From positions 1 through 64,000 of the forward strand of contig NZ_PVTJ01000015.1 in assembly GCF_003002955.1 (NCBI RefSeq): a DNA stretch of 64,000 nt, in the 5' to 3' direction. This document shows positions 16,582 through 25,842 of this stretch, in pieces (position 1 is the first letter of the stretch; the number at the start of each line of letters is the position of its first letter). Both the position numbers and the translations under genes were made by a program. Origin of the DNA: Glycomyces artemisiae (GTDB lineage: Bacteria > Actinomycetota > Actinomycetes > Mycobacteriales > Micromonosporaceae). Below the pieces are notes generated by a model. It ran no database searches, was not told the origin of the DNA, and saw only the letters and a program-made list of their open reading frames with translations.

Positions 16582-18303
16582 GTGGGGATCACGTACGGCG
16601 CGCTGCGGGACGCCGACTTCGGGCCGCTCGCGGCCGTCGGGGAGCAGTGGCGGGCGCAGGCCGGGCGCATGGAGGAGCGGGAGTCCGAGCTGGACGACCT
16701 GCGGCGCAGGCAGATCGGCGAGTCCCAGTGGACCGGGACGGTGGCCGAGGAGGTGCGGTCGCGGGTGAAGCTCATCGGCGACGACACCGTGGAGCGGGCG
16801 GGCGAGTGCCGCCGGATCGCGGCGGCGATCGAGGACGCGGTGGCGGTGTTCAATGACCGGCAGGAGGAGCTCCTGGAGCTGCTCGCGTCGGTGCCGGAGG
16901 GCCTGTCGGTGGACGCCGACGGGGTCGCGACCGGGAAGGCCGCCGACGTCGCGGCGTTCGAGCAGCGCATGGAGGCGATCCTCGACGCGGTCGCCGAGGC
17001 CGACGAGACCCTGCACGCGGCGGTGGCCGCAATCGCCGGGACCACCGATGCGGGCGAGCGCTCGGAGCTCGCGGCGGGGGTGGCGCTGGCCGACGACTTC
17101 CAGGACATGCTCGACCGGGACGCGAGCCCGGCCGAGGTGAACGCATGGTGGGACGGCCTGTCGCCGTTCGAGCAGCAGGGCCTGCTGGAGGCGCGGCCTG
17201 AACTCCTCGCGCAGGTCGACGGCATCCCTTCGGGGATCAGGGACGACGCCAACCGGACCCTCCTGGAGGGCGAGATCAACCGGCGCGAGAACGAGATCGA
17301 GGCGGTCGAGGACCGGCTCGCGGCCGACCCCGGGAACGAGGACCTCCAGAAGCGGCTCGCGGACCTGCAGGGGACGCAGGAGCGATTGACGGGCCTCCAG
17401 TCGAGGATCGAGGAGCCGTACCGGATCGGCGCGGGCGGGCCCGCGCTCGACCACTACCTGCTCGGGTACTCCTCGGCCGAGGACGGGCGCGCGATCGTCG
17501 CGATCGGGAACCCCGACGAGGCCGACAACGTGTCGGTGCTGGTGCCGGGCACCGGGGCCGACCTGGGGAACGTCGGCGGGAGCGTCGACCGGGCCGGGCT
17601 CATGGCCGCGGACGCGTACTGGGCGGACCCGGACGCGAAAACGGCGTCGGTGCTGTGGCTGGGCTACGACGCGCCCGACGAGGTCGTGCCGCACGCGATG
17701 GACAAGCGGTACGCGGAGGACGCCGCGAAGGACCTGTCGTCGTTCGCCGCGGGGATGCGCGCGGTCGACGAGGACGGGAGCTCGCACGTGACGATGACGG
17801 GCCACTCCTACGGGTCGACGACGGTGGGGATCGCCGCGCGCGACGCCGGGCTGGACGTGGACGACATGGTGTTCGTCGGCTCCCCCGGGGTGGGCGTGGA
17901 CTCGGCCGCGGACCTGGGGATTCCTCCGGACCGGGTGTGGGCCACCAGGAACGAGGAGGACATCATCGGCTGGGCCCGCGAGGACACGATCGGCACCGTC
18001 CTCGGCGGGGGCGGCGGCGGGCTGCTCGGCGGGCCGGTCGGGGGGCTCATCGGCGGCGCGGTCGGGTACTTCACCTCGGATCACGACGATCTCATCCACG
18101 GCACCGATCCGGTCTCGGACGCGTTCGGCGGCAGGACGTTCCGCAGCGACGCGACCCGGGACGCCGACGGGATCGAGGAGCTGTGGAAGGACAACGTGGA
18201 GAACCACTCCTCCTACTGGGACGGCGACAACGGCCATCCCCGCAACGCCGCCCGCGACAACATGGCGTATATCGTCACCGGTCAGACCAGCGGCGTCAGG
18301 TGA
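16582..18303 (+). CDS. WXG-like head fused to a DUF1023-type alpha/beta hydrolase; candidate secreted effector
   Basis: A 573-residue two-part protein. Residues 1 to about 270 are helical with a WXG-like segment (ESQWTGTVAEEV, about 47-58). The remainder is an alpha/beta hydrolase of the DUF1023 type (PF06259) with nucleophile Ser409 in TGHSYGSTT, a strand FVGSPGVG and a likely late histidine near the C-terminus. A Gly-rich glycine-zipper-like segment (TVLGGGGGGLLGGPVGG, about 472-490) could insert into membranes. There is no signal peptide, so export would use the type VII machine. Start GTG 16582 lies 3 nt after the previous stop. The substrate of the hydrolase is unknown; lipids or cell-wall esters are guesses. 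It is coupled to a lipoprotein gene by a GTGA overlap. Confidence 0.82.
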   Translation: MGITYGALRDADFGPLAAVGEQWRAQAGRMEERESELDDLRRRQIGESQWTGTVAEEVRSRVKLIGDDTVERAGECRRIAAAIEDAVAVFNDRQEELLELLASVPEGLSVDADGVATGKAADVAAFEQRMEAILDAVAEADETLHAAVAAIAGTTDAGERSELAAGVALADDFQDMLDRDASPAEVNAWWDGLSPFEQQGLLEARPELLAQVDGIPSGIRDDANRTLLEGEINRRENEIEAVEDRLAADPGNEDLQKRLADLQGTQERLTGLQSRIEEPYRIGAGGPALDHYLLGYSSAEDGRAIVAIGNPDEADNVSVLVPGTGADLGNVGGSVDRAGLMAADAYWADPDAKTASVLWLGYDAPDEVVPHAMDKRYAEDAAKDLSSFAAGMRAVDEDGSSHVTMTGHSYGSTTVGIAARDAGLDVDDMVFVGSPGVGVDSAADLGIPPDRVWATRNEEDIIGWAREDTIGTVLGGGGGGLLGGPVGGLIGGAVGYFTSDHDDLIHGTDPVSDAFGGRTFRSDATRDADGIEELWKDNVENHSSYWDGDNGHPRNAARDNMAYIVTGQTSGVR

Positions 18304-18911
18304 GGTCCCTTGCCTTCGCACTCCTACTACCGCTCGCAGGATGCTCGATGACCGCACCCGAACCGCCCGAGGCCCGCTACACGCAGGCCGAGGCGTACGC
18401 CCCCATGGAGGCCGCCGTCGCCGATGCGGTCGCGGCGCTGCCCGACTTCCCCGGGTTCGCCTCCCGCACCTGGCACGAGCTGCCCTGCACGCATGAAGGC
18501 GCCGAGGACCCCTCGCATGTGGGCGTTGAGATCTCGTACATGTTCGCCCAGGAGCTGTGGTCGGATCCGCTGGTGCGCGAGACGTACGCGGACGCGCTGC
18601 GCGGGCGGTGGGCCGAGGACGGGCTGGACGTGCACCGGGACGATGCGGTGACGCTCGCGTCCGGCCGCACCGACCGGAACGTGGAGGCGCTCCGCGAGGA
18701 CGGCGTCAACCTCTGGTACCGCGTCTCGGGCGTCGTGGGCCTGGTCGTGCAGTCCGGGTGCGTGCCGCGCAGCGACCGCGGGGAGATCGAGTACGTGCCC
18801 CCCGCGGGCGGGATCGCCCCGGGCGGCCCGGGCGACCTCGTCGGCGAGTACTTCCCGGAGGGGATTCCGAAGGGCGCCGCGGACGGCGAGGCGGACTACT
18901 CGTCGCTCTGA
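18300..18911 (+). CDS. Lipoprotein coupled to the WXG-hydrolase gene
   Basis: A 203-residue lipoprotein. A very short signal peptide ends in the lipobox LAGC (Cys at residue 14). The start GTG at 18300 overlaps the preceding stop in GTGA, showing tight translational coupling to the putative effector. The mature domain contains ALPDFPGFASRT, a cysteine in LPCTHEG and QSGCVPR. The same pattern recurs in the extracellular domain of the membrane protein at 18913, so I infer a shared domain. Coupling to a hydrolase suggests an immunity or folding partner on the outer face of the membrane. The family is not one I recognise. Confidence 0.75.
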   Translation: MRSLAFALLLPLAGCSMTAPEPPEARYTQAEAYAPMEAAVADAVAALPDFPGFASRTWHELPCTHEGAEDPSHVGVEISYMFAQELWSDPLVRETYADALRGRWAEDGLDVHRDDAVTLASGRTDRNVEALREDGVNLWYRVSGVVGLVVQSGCVPRSDRGEIEYVPPAGGIAPGGPGDLVGEYFPEGIPKGAADGEADYSSL

Positions 18912-18912
18912 G

Positions 18913-19989
18913 TCAGTCCCGGCATGCGATGCCGCGGACCATGTCGGTGGTCGGGTCCCCTTGGGGCGGCACGCATGCGGGCTCGGGGTCGACGCGTTCG
19001 ACGCAGCCGCTGGCGGCGGTCAGCACGGGCGCGTCGCCGCCGGTGTAGCCGAGGGCGATCTCGTCGGAGCGCTCGGCGGTGATGCGGCGGACCCCGTCGA
19101 GGGTCGCGCCGTCGTACGTGATCGCGTAGTCCCCTTCGGCCCAGAAGTCGCGCACGGCCGCCTCGTAGGCGGGGAAGTCCGCGGTGCGCAGCTCATAGGT
19201 GAGGCTGTACCGGAACGTCTCCAGGCCCGCGGGGGTGCGGTAGCCGCAGGAGGCGACCTCGACGGTGCGGGCCGCGAACCCGGAGAACGCGGGGAGCGCG
19301 TCCGTCGTCTCGCCGACCGCGTCTTCGAGCCGTTGCCAAGTGCCCGTTTCGGTGTGGACGCCGCGGGGGTCGCCGGGCTCGGCGGCCGCGAGCGCCCACT
19401 GGCGCACCTCGGCCCCGGCGGCGACGGCCAGGAGCAGCGCGAGGGACCACACGGCGGTCTCGATCCCGGCGATGCGCCCCCGCGGGCGGTCGGGTTCGGC
19501 GCCGAGCCAGCCGCGGGCCTTCGCGGTGACGGCGAGGACCGCGCCGAGGAACACGATCGGGGCCGTCGCGGCGAGGAACACGCCCGCGACCTCGGCGGCG
19601 CCGTCGCTCATGGCCTGCCGCACCGGCATCGCCGAGGGCGTCAGGAGCAGCACGACCTGAACGAGCGCGAGGGAGCCGGCGGCGGCGAGGTAGAGGCGGG
19701 CGCGGCGCCCGCCGCGGCCGAGCCAGATCGCGGCGAGGACGTTGACGGGCACCGAAGGGGCGAGGACGAGCAGGTACGCGAGGCCGCGCTCGGCGAGGCC
19801 GTTGTCGACGCCGGGCCACGCGTACGCCTGGACGCCGCGCCACGACCACAGCCACACCGCGATCACCGCGGCCGCCTCGGCGAGCAGGAGCGCCTGGATC
19901 GCGAGCACCCCGAGCGGCGGCCGGGCCGGGCGGCCGGGTCGCGCGAGCGGCGCAGGGTCGAGCTCGGGGGGCGTGAGCAGTGGGTTCAT
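18913..19989 (-). CDS. Five-helix membrane protein carrying the same C-terminal domain as the adjacent lipoprotein
   Basis: A 358-residue protein with about five membrane helices in residues 25-205, then an extracytoplasmic C-terminal domain of about 150 residues. That domain matches the lipoprotein at 18300: DALPAFSGFAART against AALPDFPGFASRT, a following cysteine, and ASGCVER against QSGCVPR. The gene is convergent with the lipoprotein gene and their stop codons are 1 nt apart, with no room for a terminator. The start is ATG 19989. It may be a membrane-embedded version of the same partner or immunity function. Function otherwise unknown. Confidence 0.72.
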   Translation of the reverse strand: MNPLLTPPELDPAPLARPGRPARPPLGVLAIQALLLAEAAAVIAVWLWSWRGVQAYAWPGVDNGLAERGLAYLLVLAPSVPVNVLAAIWLGRGGRRARLYLAAAGSLALVQVVLLLTPSAMPVRQAMSDGAAEVAGVFLAATAPIVFLGAVLAVTAKARGWLGAEPDRPRGRIAGIETAVWSLALLLAVAAGAEVRQWALAAAEPGDPRGVHTETGTWQRLEDAVGETTDALPAFSGFAARTVEVASCGYRTPAGLETFRYSLTYELRTADFPAYEAAVRDFWAEGDYAITYDGATLDGVRRITAERSDEIALGYTGGDAPVLTAASGCVERVDPEPACVPPQGDPTTDMVRGIACRD

Positions 19990-20050
19990 TCGGGCCCTCG
20001 GTGTGCGGGAGTGCGAAGGGGGCTCGCACCGGTACGAGCGTAGTACGCTG

Positions 20051-20087
20051 CGGGGCCGCCCCCCGGTTGCACCGGTGGGCGGCCCCG
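20051..20087 (-). terminator. Terminator of eccC
   Basis: An 11-bp perfect GC stem (20051-20061 with 20077-20087) with a 15-nt loop lies 24 nt past the eccC stop and upstream of the next minus-strand gene. No T run. Confidence 0.65.
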
Positions 20088-20110
20088 CTCCTCTGCGTCT
20101 AGGGCGGGCC

Positions 20111-23100
20111 CTAAGACGAGCCGTTCGGGGGGAGCAGCGTCGTCTGGATGAGCTGCTCGCCGTCCTTGCGGCGCACCAGGGTGCCGCGGCCCGAGGGCTG
20201 CGGGCTGGGCCTGAGCTTGCCGAAGATCGCGCCCTCCTCCTTGCGGCCGCTCATGAGCAGGCCCGGGGATTCGAGCGACTTGATCTGCCCGACGATCGGG
20301 TCCATCATCGCGCGCCCGGCGCCGGAGCAGCGGCGGGCGATGATGACGTGGAACCCGATGTCGCGCCCGACCGGGATCAGCTCCTGGATGGCGATGAGCG
20401 GGTTCACGCGCTGGGCGACCATCTCGTAGTCGTCGATGAGCAGGTACAGGTCCGGACCGGTCCACCAGGAGCGGTCGCGCAGCTGCGCGGGCGTGACGTT
20501 GTCGCCCGGCAGGCGCTTCTCGATCGGGCCCTTGAGGTTCTTCACCGAGCCCTCGAAGTGCTTGCCGGACATGGCGTAGTCGAGCAGCGTCGGCTTCTGG
20601 ATCTCCTCCAGCATGCCGCGCCGGTAGTCGGCCATGATGATCTTCGCCTCGTCGGCGGTGTAGTTCGCCTGGATCTCGCGCGCGATGTGCCGCAGCAGGT
20701 TCGTCTTCCCCGACTCGGAGTCGCCGAAGATGAGCATGTGCGGCTCGTTCGCGAAGTCCAGGTACACCGGCTTGAGCCCGGCCTCGTTGAGGCCGATCGG
20801 GATGCCCGGCTTCGTGCGGTCGACGGCCTTGAGGAAGTCGGCCACGTGGAGCTGCTTCGGCAGGAGGCGCACCGGCGGGCACGGCTGCCCGCGCCACGCC
20901 TGCTTGACCTTCTTGACGAAGTCCTCGACGCCGGGGAGCAGGTCGTCGCCGTCGCGGATCCCGTCGATGCGGGGGACGGCGGCGAGGATGTGGAGCTTCG
21001 CGAGCGACAGCCCGCGCCCGGGGCGGTTCTTCGGCACGTTCGCCGCCGCCTTGCGGTCGATCTCGGACTCCATGTTGTCCGTGAGCTTCAGCTCCAGCTT
21101 CAGGCCGAACATGTCCCGCATGTTCATGCGGATGTCGCCCCAGCGGGTGCAGGTGACCATGACGTGGACGCCGTACGCCAGACCCCGGTTGCCGATCGCG
21201 CGGACCTGGTCCACGAACGGCTCGAAGTCCTCGCGCAGGGTCATCCAGTTGTCGACGACGAGGAAGATGTCCCCGTACGGGTCGTCCTGGAAGCGGCCCT
21301 GCTCCTTCATGCGCCGGTAGGAGCCCATGCCGTCGATCTTGTTCGCGGTGAAGAACGCCTCGCGCTCGTCCAGGATGCTCGTGACCTCCTGGATCGTGCG
21401 CCGCACGCCCTCCTCCTCCTGCCGGCCGAAGACGCCCGCGACGTGCGGGAGGTCTTCGAGGCCGCGCAGGGTGCCGCCGCCGAAGTCGAGGCAGTAGAAC
21501 TGCACTTCGCGCGGGGTGTGGGTGAGGGCGAGCGAGCCGATCATGGACCGCAGCATCGTGGACTTGCCCGACTGGGCGCCGCCCGCGATGGCGACGGTGC
21601 CCTGGGCGCCGGAGAGGTCGACGATGAACGGGCTGCGCTTCTGCTCGAACGGGCGGTCCTCCTCGCCGAGGACGGCGTGGAGCTTCCCGTTGAGGGAGAA
21701 GCCCTTCGGCGTGAGGCCCCGGACCGGGTCGACCTCCAGGGGCGGGAGCACCTGGTCGAGGGTCGGCGGCTCGGCGAGCGGCGGCAGCCACACCTGGTGG
21801 GCCGGGCGGCCCATCCCGATGCAGTTGTTGACCATGACTTCGAGTTCGGAGAGCTTCTCGTTCTCCTCGTCGTCCGCCGCCTCCTCCGGGGTGGTGAGGT
21901 CCTCCTCCGGCTCCTCCTCGACCTCGGGTTCCGGCGGGAGCTCCACGAAGCCGGGCAGGAACCGCTGCACCTTGTGCTGGACGGCCGCGATGCGCTCGGC
22001 GCGCGAGGCGACCCGCTTCGGCGGCTTGTACGACCCGCCGACGTAGGCGGCGCGGAACCGCACCAGGTCCTGGGTGCCGACCTGGAGGTAGCCGTGGCCG
22101 GGGGCCTGCGGCAGCTCGTAGGCGGCGCCCGAGCCGATGACGGTGCGCGACTCCTGCGCGGAGAACGTGCGGAGCGCGACCCGGTACGACAGGAACGTGT
22201 CCAGGCCCTTCAGCTTGCCCTCTTCGAGCCGCTGCGAGGCGAGCAGCATGTGCACGCCGATCGAGCGGCCGATGCGGCCGATCTGGAGGAACAGGTTGAT
22301 GAACTCGGGCTTCGCGACGAGCATCTCGGAGAACTCGTCGGCGATGATGAGCAGCGTCGGCATGGGGTCCAACGGCTGCCCGGCCTTGCGGGCCTTCTCG
22401 TACTCCCACCGGTTGGTGAAGTTGCCCGTCGCGCGCAGCACCTCCTGGCGCCGCACCAGCTCGCCTTCGAGCGCGTCGGCCATGCGGTCGACCAGCTCGA
22501 TCTCGTCGGCGAGGTTGGTGATGACCGCGGAGACGTGCGGCAGCTCGTCGAGGGCCGCGAACGTCGCGCCGCCCTTGAAGTCGACGAGGATGAAGTTGAG
22601 CTCCTCCGAGGAGTGGGTGGCGATGAGCGACCCGACGATGGTGCGCAGCACCTCCGACTTGCCGGAGCCGGTGGCGCCGATGAGCAGGCCGTGCGGGCCC
22701 ATGCCGCCGACCGCGGACTCCTTGAAGTCGATGTCGACGATGGCGCCGTCCGGGCCGGGCCCGATCGGAACCTTCAGGTAGTCCTTGATCGGCTTCTCGC
22801 GCCAGTGCACGGCCGGGTCGAGCGCCGCGGCGTCGTTGAAGCCGAGCATCTCCGGCAGGCTCGACGGCGCGGCCATCGGCGAGGCGTCCTCGTCGCCGGT
22901 CTCGGTGGTCCCGGAGGCGCCCTTGAGGGTGAGCCGCCAGGGGGCGAGCGAGCGGGCGATGCCCTCGGCCTGGTTGTACGACAGCGCGTCCGGCTTGCCG
23001 AGCACGCGGCGGCGGCCGGCCTGGTCCGTGTAGATCTCCTCCGCGGTGACGTCGTAGAGCTTGATCTGCGGCCCGGGCTTGCGCGGCAGGTAGCCGGAGA

Positions 23101-24151
23101 AGTCGAACACGGTGACGCCGGCCATGCCGTCGGCGGCGATGATCCCGGTCGGGTCCACCTCGCCGCCGTCGAGGACGACGACCAGGTGCGCCTGGCCCTC
23201 CCCCGCGGTCGCGCCGGGCGACCACGCGCCGCGGCTCGACAGCTGGTCGCGCAGCGAGTTCTCCAGCTGCGTGGTCGTGTTGAAGAACATGCGGACCGGT
23301 CCGGCCCCGTCCTCGGCGGACGGGTGCTGGAGGTGCGGCAGCCACTTCATCCAGTGCCACTCGGGCATCCGCTCGTTGTCCGCGACGACCGCGATGATGA
23401 CGTCGTCGGGCGAGTGGAGCACCGCGAGCTGGGCGAGCTGGGCGCGCAGGTTGTCCATGACGACCTGCCGCTCGCCGCGCAGCACCAGCCGCGCGGCCTC
23501 GGTGTACTTCATCGACCGGGGGATGTCGATCACGTTCGAGTGCGCGGCGACGAACCGCCGCAGCGCCATCGACGTCATCGGCTCCAGGTCCTCGACCGGC
23601 TTGGTCTCCGGCGGCACCAGCTTCATCGTCATGCGCTGCTTGCCGATGCCGACGCGCACGTCCAGCGAGTCGTCGTCCTTGCTGCGGCGCTCCCACATGC
23701 GGCGGGACCCCACCAGCGACCACAGGGCCTTCGGGTCGGGGTGGCGCCACCGGGCCGCGCGCCACTGGCGCTCGGCGCCCTTGCGGGCGCGGCGCCGCAC
23801 CTGGTTGAGGTAGCGCATGTAGTCGCGCCGGTCGGCGTTGAACTCGGCCTTCTTCTGGGCCCGGTTGCCGCCCAGGTTCGTGGCCATCATGCCGACCATC
23901 GAGACGCCCATCATGGCGCCCATGGCGATGCGCATGGTGTTGTTGCCCCCGGAGCCTCCGGTGGTCGTGCGGCTCATCATCATCATGGCCATCGCCGCAG
24001 CACCGGCGAGCATCGGCAGGATCATCAGATACTGCGCGATGTTCTTCGGCTGCGGGTCGGGCATGTCCGGCGGCGACTCCAGGAGGATGTCGCCGCGGGG
24101 GGCCTGGGGCCCGCGCTTGCGCGGCGGTCTGCGGAAGAGTTTGGTCGTCAC
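20111..24151 (-). CDS. eccC: Type VII secretion motor ATPase EccC
   Basis: A 1346-residue EccC, the FtsK/SpoIIIE-family motor that recognises WXG100 substrates and powers ESX export. Two membrane helices lie at about 38-60 and 72-95. Three ATPase domains follow, with P-loops GATGSGKSE (about 490), GGAQSGKST (about 856) and GDSESGKTN (about 1142). A Walker B is visible as LLIIADEFSE in the first. Single-chain EccC is found in many actinobacteria, whereas M. tuberculosis ESX-1 splits it into two. An acidic linker (EVEEEPEEDLTTPEEAADDE region) sits between domains 1 and 2. Start GTG 24151 has AAGGA upstream. It is divergent from eccD. Confidence 0.96.
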   Translation of the reverse strand: MTTKLFRRPPRKRGPQAPRGDILLESPPDMPDPQPKNIAQYLMILPMLAGAAAMAMMMMSRTTTGGSGGNNTMRIAMGAMMGVSMVGMMATNLGGNRAQKKAEFNADRRDYMRYLNQVRRRARKGAERQWRAARWRHPDPKALWSLVGSRRMWERRSKDDDSLDVRVGIGKQRMTMKLVPPETKPVEDLEPMTSMALRRFVAAHSNVIDIPRSMKYTEAARLVLRGERQVVMDNLRAQLAQLAVLHSPDDVIIAVVADNERMPEWHWMKWLPHLQHPSAEDGAGPVRMFFNTTTQLENSLRDQLSSRGAWSPGATAGEGQAHLVVVLDGGEVDPTGIIAADGMAGVTVFDFSGYLPRKPGPQIKLYDVTAEEIYTDQAGRRRVLGKPDALSYNQAEGIARSLAPWRLTLKGASGTTETGDEDASPMAAPSSLPEMLGFNDAAALDPAVHWREKPIKDYLKVPIGPGPDGAIVDIDFKESAVGGMGPHGLLIGATGSGKSEVLRTIVGSLIATHSSEELNFILVDFKGGATFAALDELPHVSAVITNLADEIELVDRMADALEGELVRRQEVLRATGNFTNRWEYEKARKAGQPLDPMPTLLIIADEFSEMLVAKPEFINLFLQIGRIGRSIGVHMLLASQRLEEGKLKGLDTFLSYRVALRTFSAQESRTVIGSGAAYELPQAPGHGYLQVGTQDLVRFRAAYVGGSYKPPKRVASRAERIAAVQHKVQRFLPGFVELPPEPEVEEEPEEDLTTPEEAADDEENEKLSELEVMVNNCIGMGRPAHQVWLPPLAEPPTLDQVLPPLEVDPVRGLTPKGFSLNGKLHAVLGEEDRPFEQKRSPFIVDLSGAQGTVAIAGGAQSGKSTMLRSMIGSLALTHTPREVQFYCLDFGGGTLRGLEDLPHVAGVFGRQEEEGVRRTIQEVTSILDEREAFFTANKIDGMGSYRRMKEQGRFQDDPYGDIFLVVDNWMTLREDFEPFVDQVRAIGNRGLAYGVHVMVTCTRWGDIRMNMRDMFGLKLELKLTDNMESEIDRKAAANVPKNRPGRGLSLAKLHILAAVPRIDGIRDGDDLLPGVEDFVKKVKQAWRGQPCPPVRLLPKQLHVADFLKAVDRTKPGIPIGLNEAGLKPVYLDFANEPHMLIFGDSESGKTNLLRHIAREIQANYTADEAKIIMADYRRGMLEEIQKPTLLDYAMSGKHFEGSVKNLKGPIEKRLPGDNVTPAQLRDRSWWTGPDLYLLIDDYEMVAQRVNPLIAIQELIPVGRDIGFHVIIARRCSGAGRAMMDPIVGQIKSLESPGLLMSGRKEEGAIFGKLRPSPQPSGRGTLVRRKDGEQLIQTTLLPPNGSS

Positions 24152-24271
24152 AGAGGGTCCTTGTACTCACCGGGGGATGCGCCTGCCAACGGCCGGCCCA
24201 GACGACGCCTTGCGAGCGTCGGCGAGGATGCTTGCTAGCCGCCGCCTGGGCGCTGCCGTATAAAAGATATA

Positions 24272-24296
24272 AGTGCGCTCTGTCGAGTATCGCACT
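24272..24296. promoter_or_regulatory. Inverted repeat with shared 14-mer between eccC and eccD
   Basis: AGTGCG (24272-24277) and CGCACT (24291-24296) form an inverted repeat separated by 13 nt. The right side, GTCGAGTATCGCAC (24283-24296 less the last base), is identical to a string at 4418-4431 upstream of rne. TATAAA and ATATAA-like -10 elements lie next to it (24260-24272). The whole 24152-24402 region must carry promoters for eccC (-) and eccD (+), so this may be a regulator site for both. Confidence 0.35.
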
Positions 24297-24402
24297 AACA
24301 GGGTAGAACCGCATCGCCACTCGGGCGGTACACCGGCCGTGGCATGCGGGATTTATCCTTTTACAGTCCCCCCGATTCCGACCCGACCCGGAGGTTCGCG
24401 CG

Positions 24403-25806
24403 GTGAGCACCAAGTCGGCCACCCTCTCCAGGGTGACGATCGTCAGTCCTCGCACCAGGATCGACCTCGCATTGCCCTCTGACATCCCCCTGTCCGACCT
24501 CCTGCCCACGATCCTGCACCAGGCCGGCGAGTACTACATCGACGAGGCCGGCGACAACGGCGGCTGGATCCTCTCGCGGCTCGGCGACGACGCCCTGGAC
24601 ACCGGGCACTCCTGCTCGCAGCTGTCGATCAGCGACGGCGAGATGCTGTACCTGAACCCGGCCGACGCGGCCAAGCCCGAGATCGTGTTCGACGACGTCA
24701 TCGACGCCGTCGCCACCGCGACCGAGCAGCGCGGCAACCGCTGGGACCACCTCGCGACCAAGCGCTTCAGCGTCGGCGTCGGCACCGCCGCCCTCGGCGT
24801 CGGCGCGATCGCGCTCCTGCTGACCGGCCACCTCGCGAGCGCGATCGTGGGCCTGTCGATCGCGCTGATCCTGGTCGGCGCCTCGGCGCTGCTCTCGCGC
24901 GCCGTCGGCGACTCGCGGGCCGCCACCTACTTCGGCGTCACCGCCGTCCTGTACTCCGGCGTCGGCGGGCTGCTCATCGTCGCGGGCGACCGCGGCCTGT
25001 TCGACCTCGAAGGCCCGCACGTGCTCATCGCGGCCTCCGCGATCCTGCTGTTCAGCGTCCTCGCGATGGTGGCCGTCGGCGACATGGCCTCGGCCCCGGT
25101 GTTCATCGTGACGATCCTCGGCTCCGTGGTCCTCGGCGTCTCGACCGCGCTCATGATGATCATCCCCGACGGGACGGCCGCGACCGCCGCGGGCATCGCC
25201 GCGCCGCTGGCCCTGGCGATCCTCCCGGCCGCGCCGCGCCTGTCGCTGACCATGGCGATGGTGCCGACCCCGACGCTCCCCACGACCACCGAGGAGCTGA
25301 AGGAGGGCGACACCGAGGCCATCGACGGCAAGCGGATCCTCAAGCTCTCCGAGCACGCCGGGAACTACCTGGAGGCCCTGTACTCCTTCGCGGCGGTGAC
25401 CGGACTGGTCTCGGCGATCGCGCTGGCGTTCTCCGGCACGATGCCGGGCCTGATCCTCGCGACGATCCTGTCGCTGGTGCTCCTCAGCCGCGCCCGCACG
25501 GTCGAGGACCGGCCCGCGCGCATCGTGATGCTCACCGGCGGCATGGGCGGCCTCGCGGCCACCCTCGCGGCGGTGTTCGTCGCCAGCGGCGACAGCATCC
25601 TGGTGCGGCTGACCGTGATCCTCGGCGTGCTGACGCTGCTGACGCTCATCGCGATGGTCTACGGCCTGGCCGTGGCCGGCAAGAAGATCGCCCCCACGTG
25701 GGGCCGCAGCCTCGACATCATCGAGGCGCTGCTGATCGTGTCGATCCTGCCGCTGGTCGGCTGGGTCTGCAACCTCTACGAGATCGCGCTGTCGCTGCGG
25801 GGCTAG
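24403..25806 (+). CDS. eccD: Type VII secretion membrane channel protein EccD
   Basis: A 467-residue EccD. Residues 1-95 form the ubiquitin-like YukD-type domain (SRVTIVSPRTRIDLALPSDI opens it), followed by about eleven membrane helices that line the cavity of the ESX complex. A cytoplasmic loop at about 285-325 (TTTEELKEGDTEAIDGKRIL) matches the position of the EccD loop that contacts other subunits. The start GTG 24403 has CGGAGG (24390-24395) before it. It is followed by eccB after 36 nt, so the two are co-transcribed. Confidence 0.94.
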   Translation: MSTKSATLSRVTIVSPRTRIDLALPSDIPLSDLLPTILHQAGEYYIDEAGDNGGWILSRLGDDALDTGHSCSQLSISDGEMLYLNPADAAKPEIVFDDVIDAVATATEQRGNRWDHLATKRFSVGVGTAALGVGAIALLLTGHLASAIVGLSIALILVGASALLSRAVGDSRAATYFGVTAVLYSGVGGLLIVAGDRGLFDLEGPHVLIAASAILLFSVLAMVAVGDMASAPVFIVTILGSVVLGVSTALMMIIPDGTAATAAGIAAPLALAILPAAPRLSLTMAMVPTPTLPTTTEELKEGDTEAIDGKRILKLSEHAGNYLEALYSFAAVTGLVSAIALAFSGTMPGLILATILSLVLLSRARTVEDRPARIVMLTGGMGGLAATLAAVFVASGDSILVRLTVILGVLTLLTLIAMVYGLAVAGKKIAPTWGRSLDIIEALLIVSILPLVGWVCNLYEIALSLRG

Positions 25807-25842
25807 CCCCGACACCCCCTTCGACCTGAGAGGCGAATTCCA

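Noticed and set aside
19742-24238. A 1498-codon plus-strand frame opposite eccC
   Set aside because: Shadow of eccC. The three P-loops and their spacing are on the minus strand; the plus frame has no ribosome site or motif.
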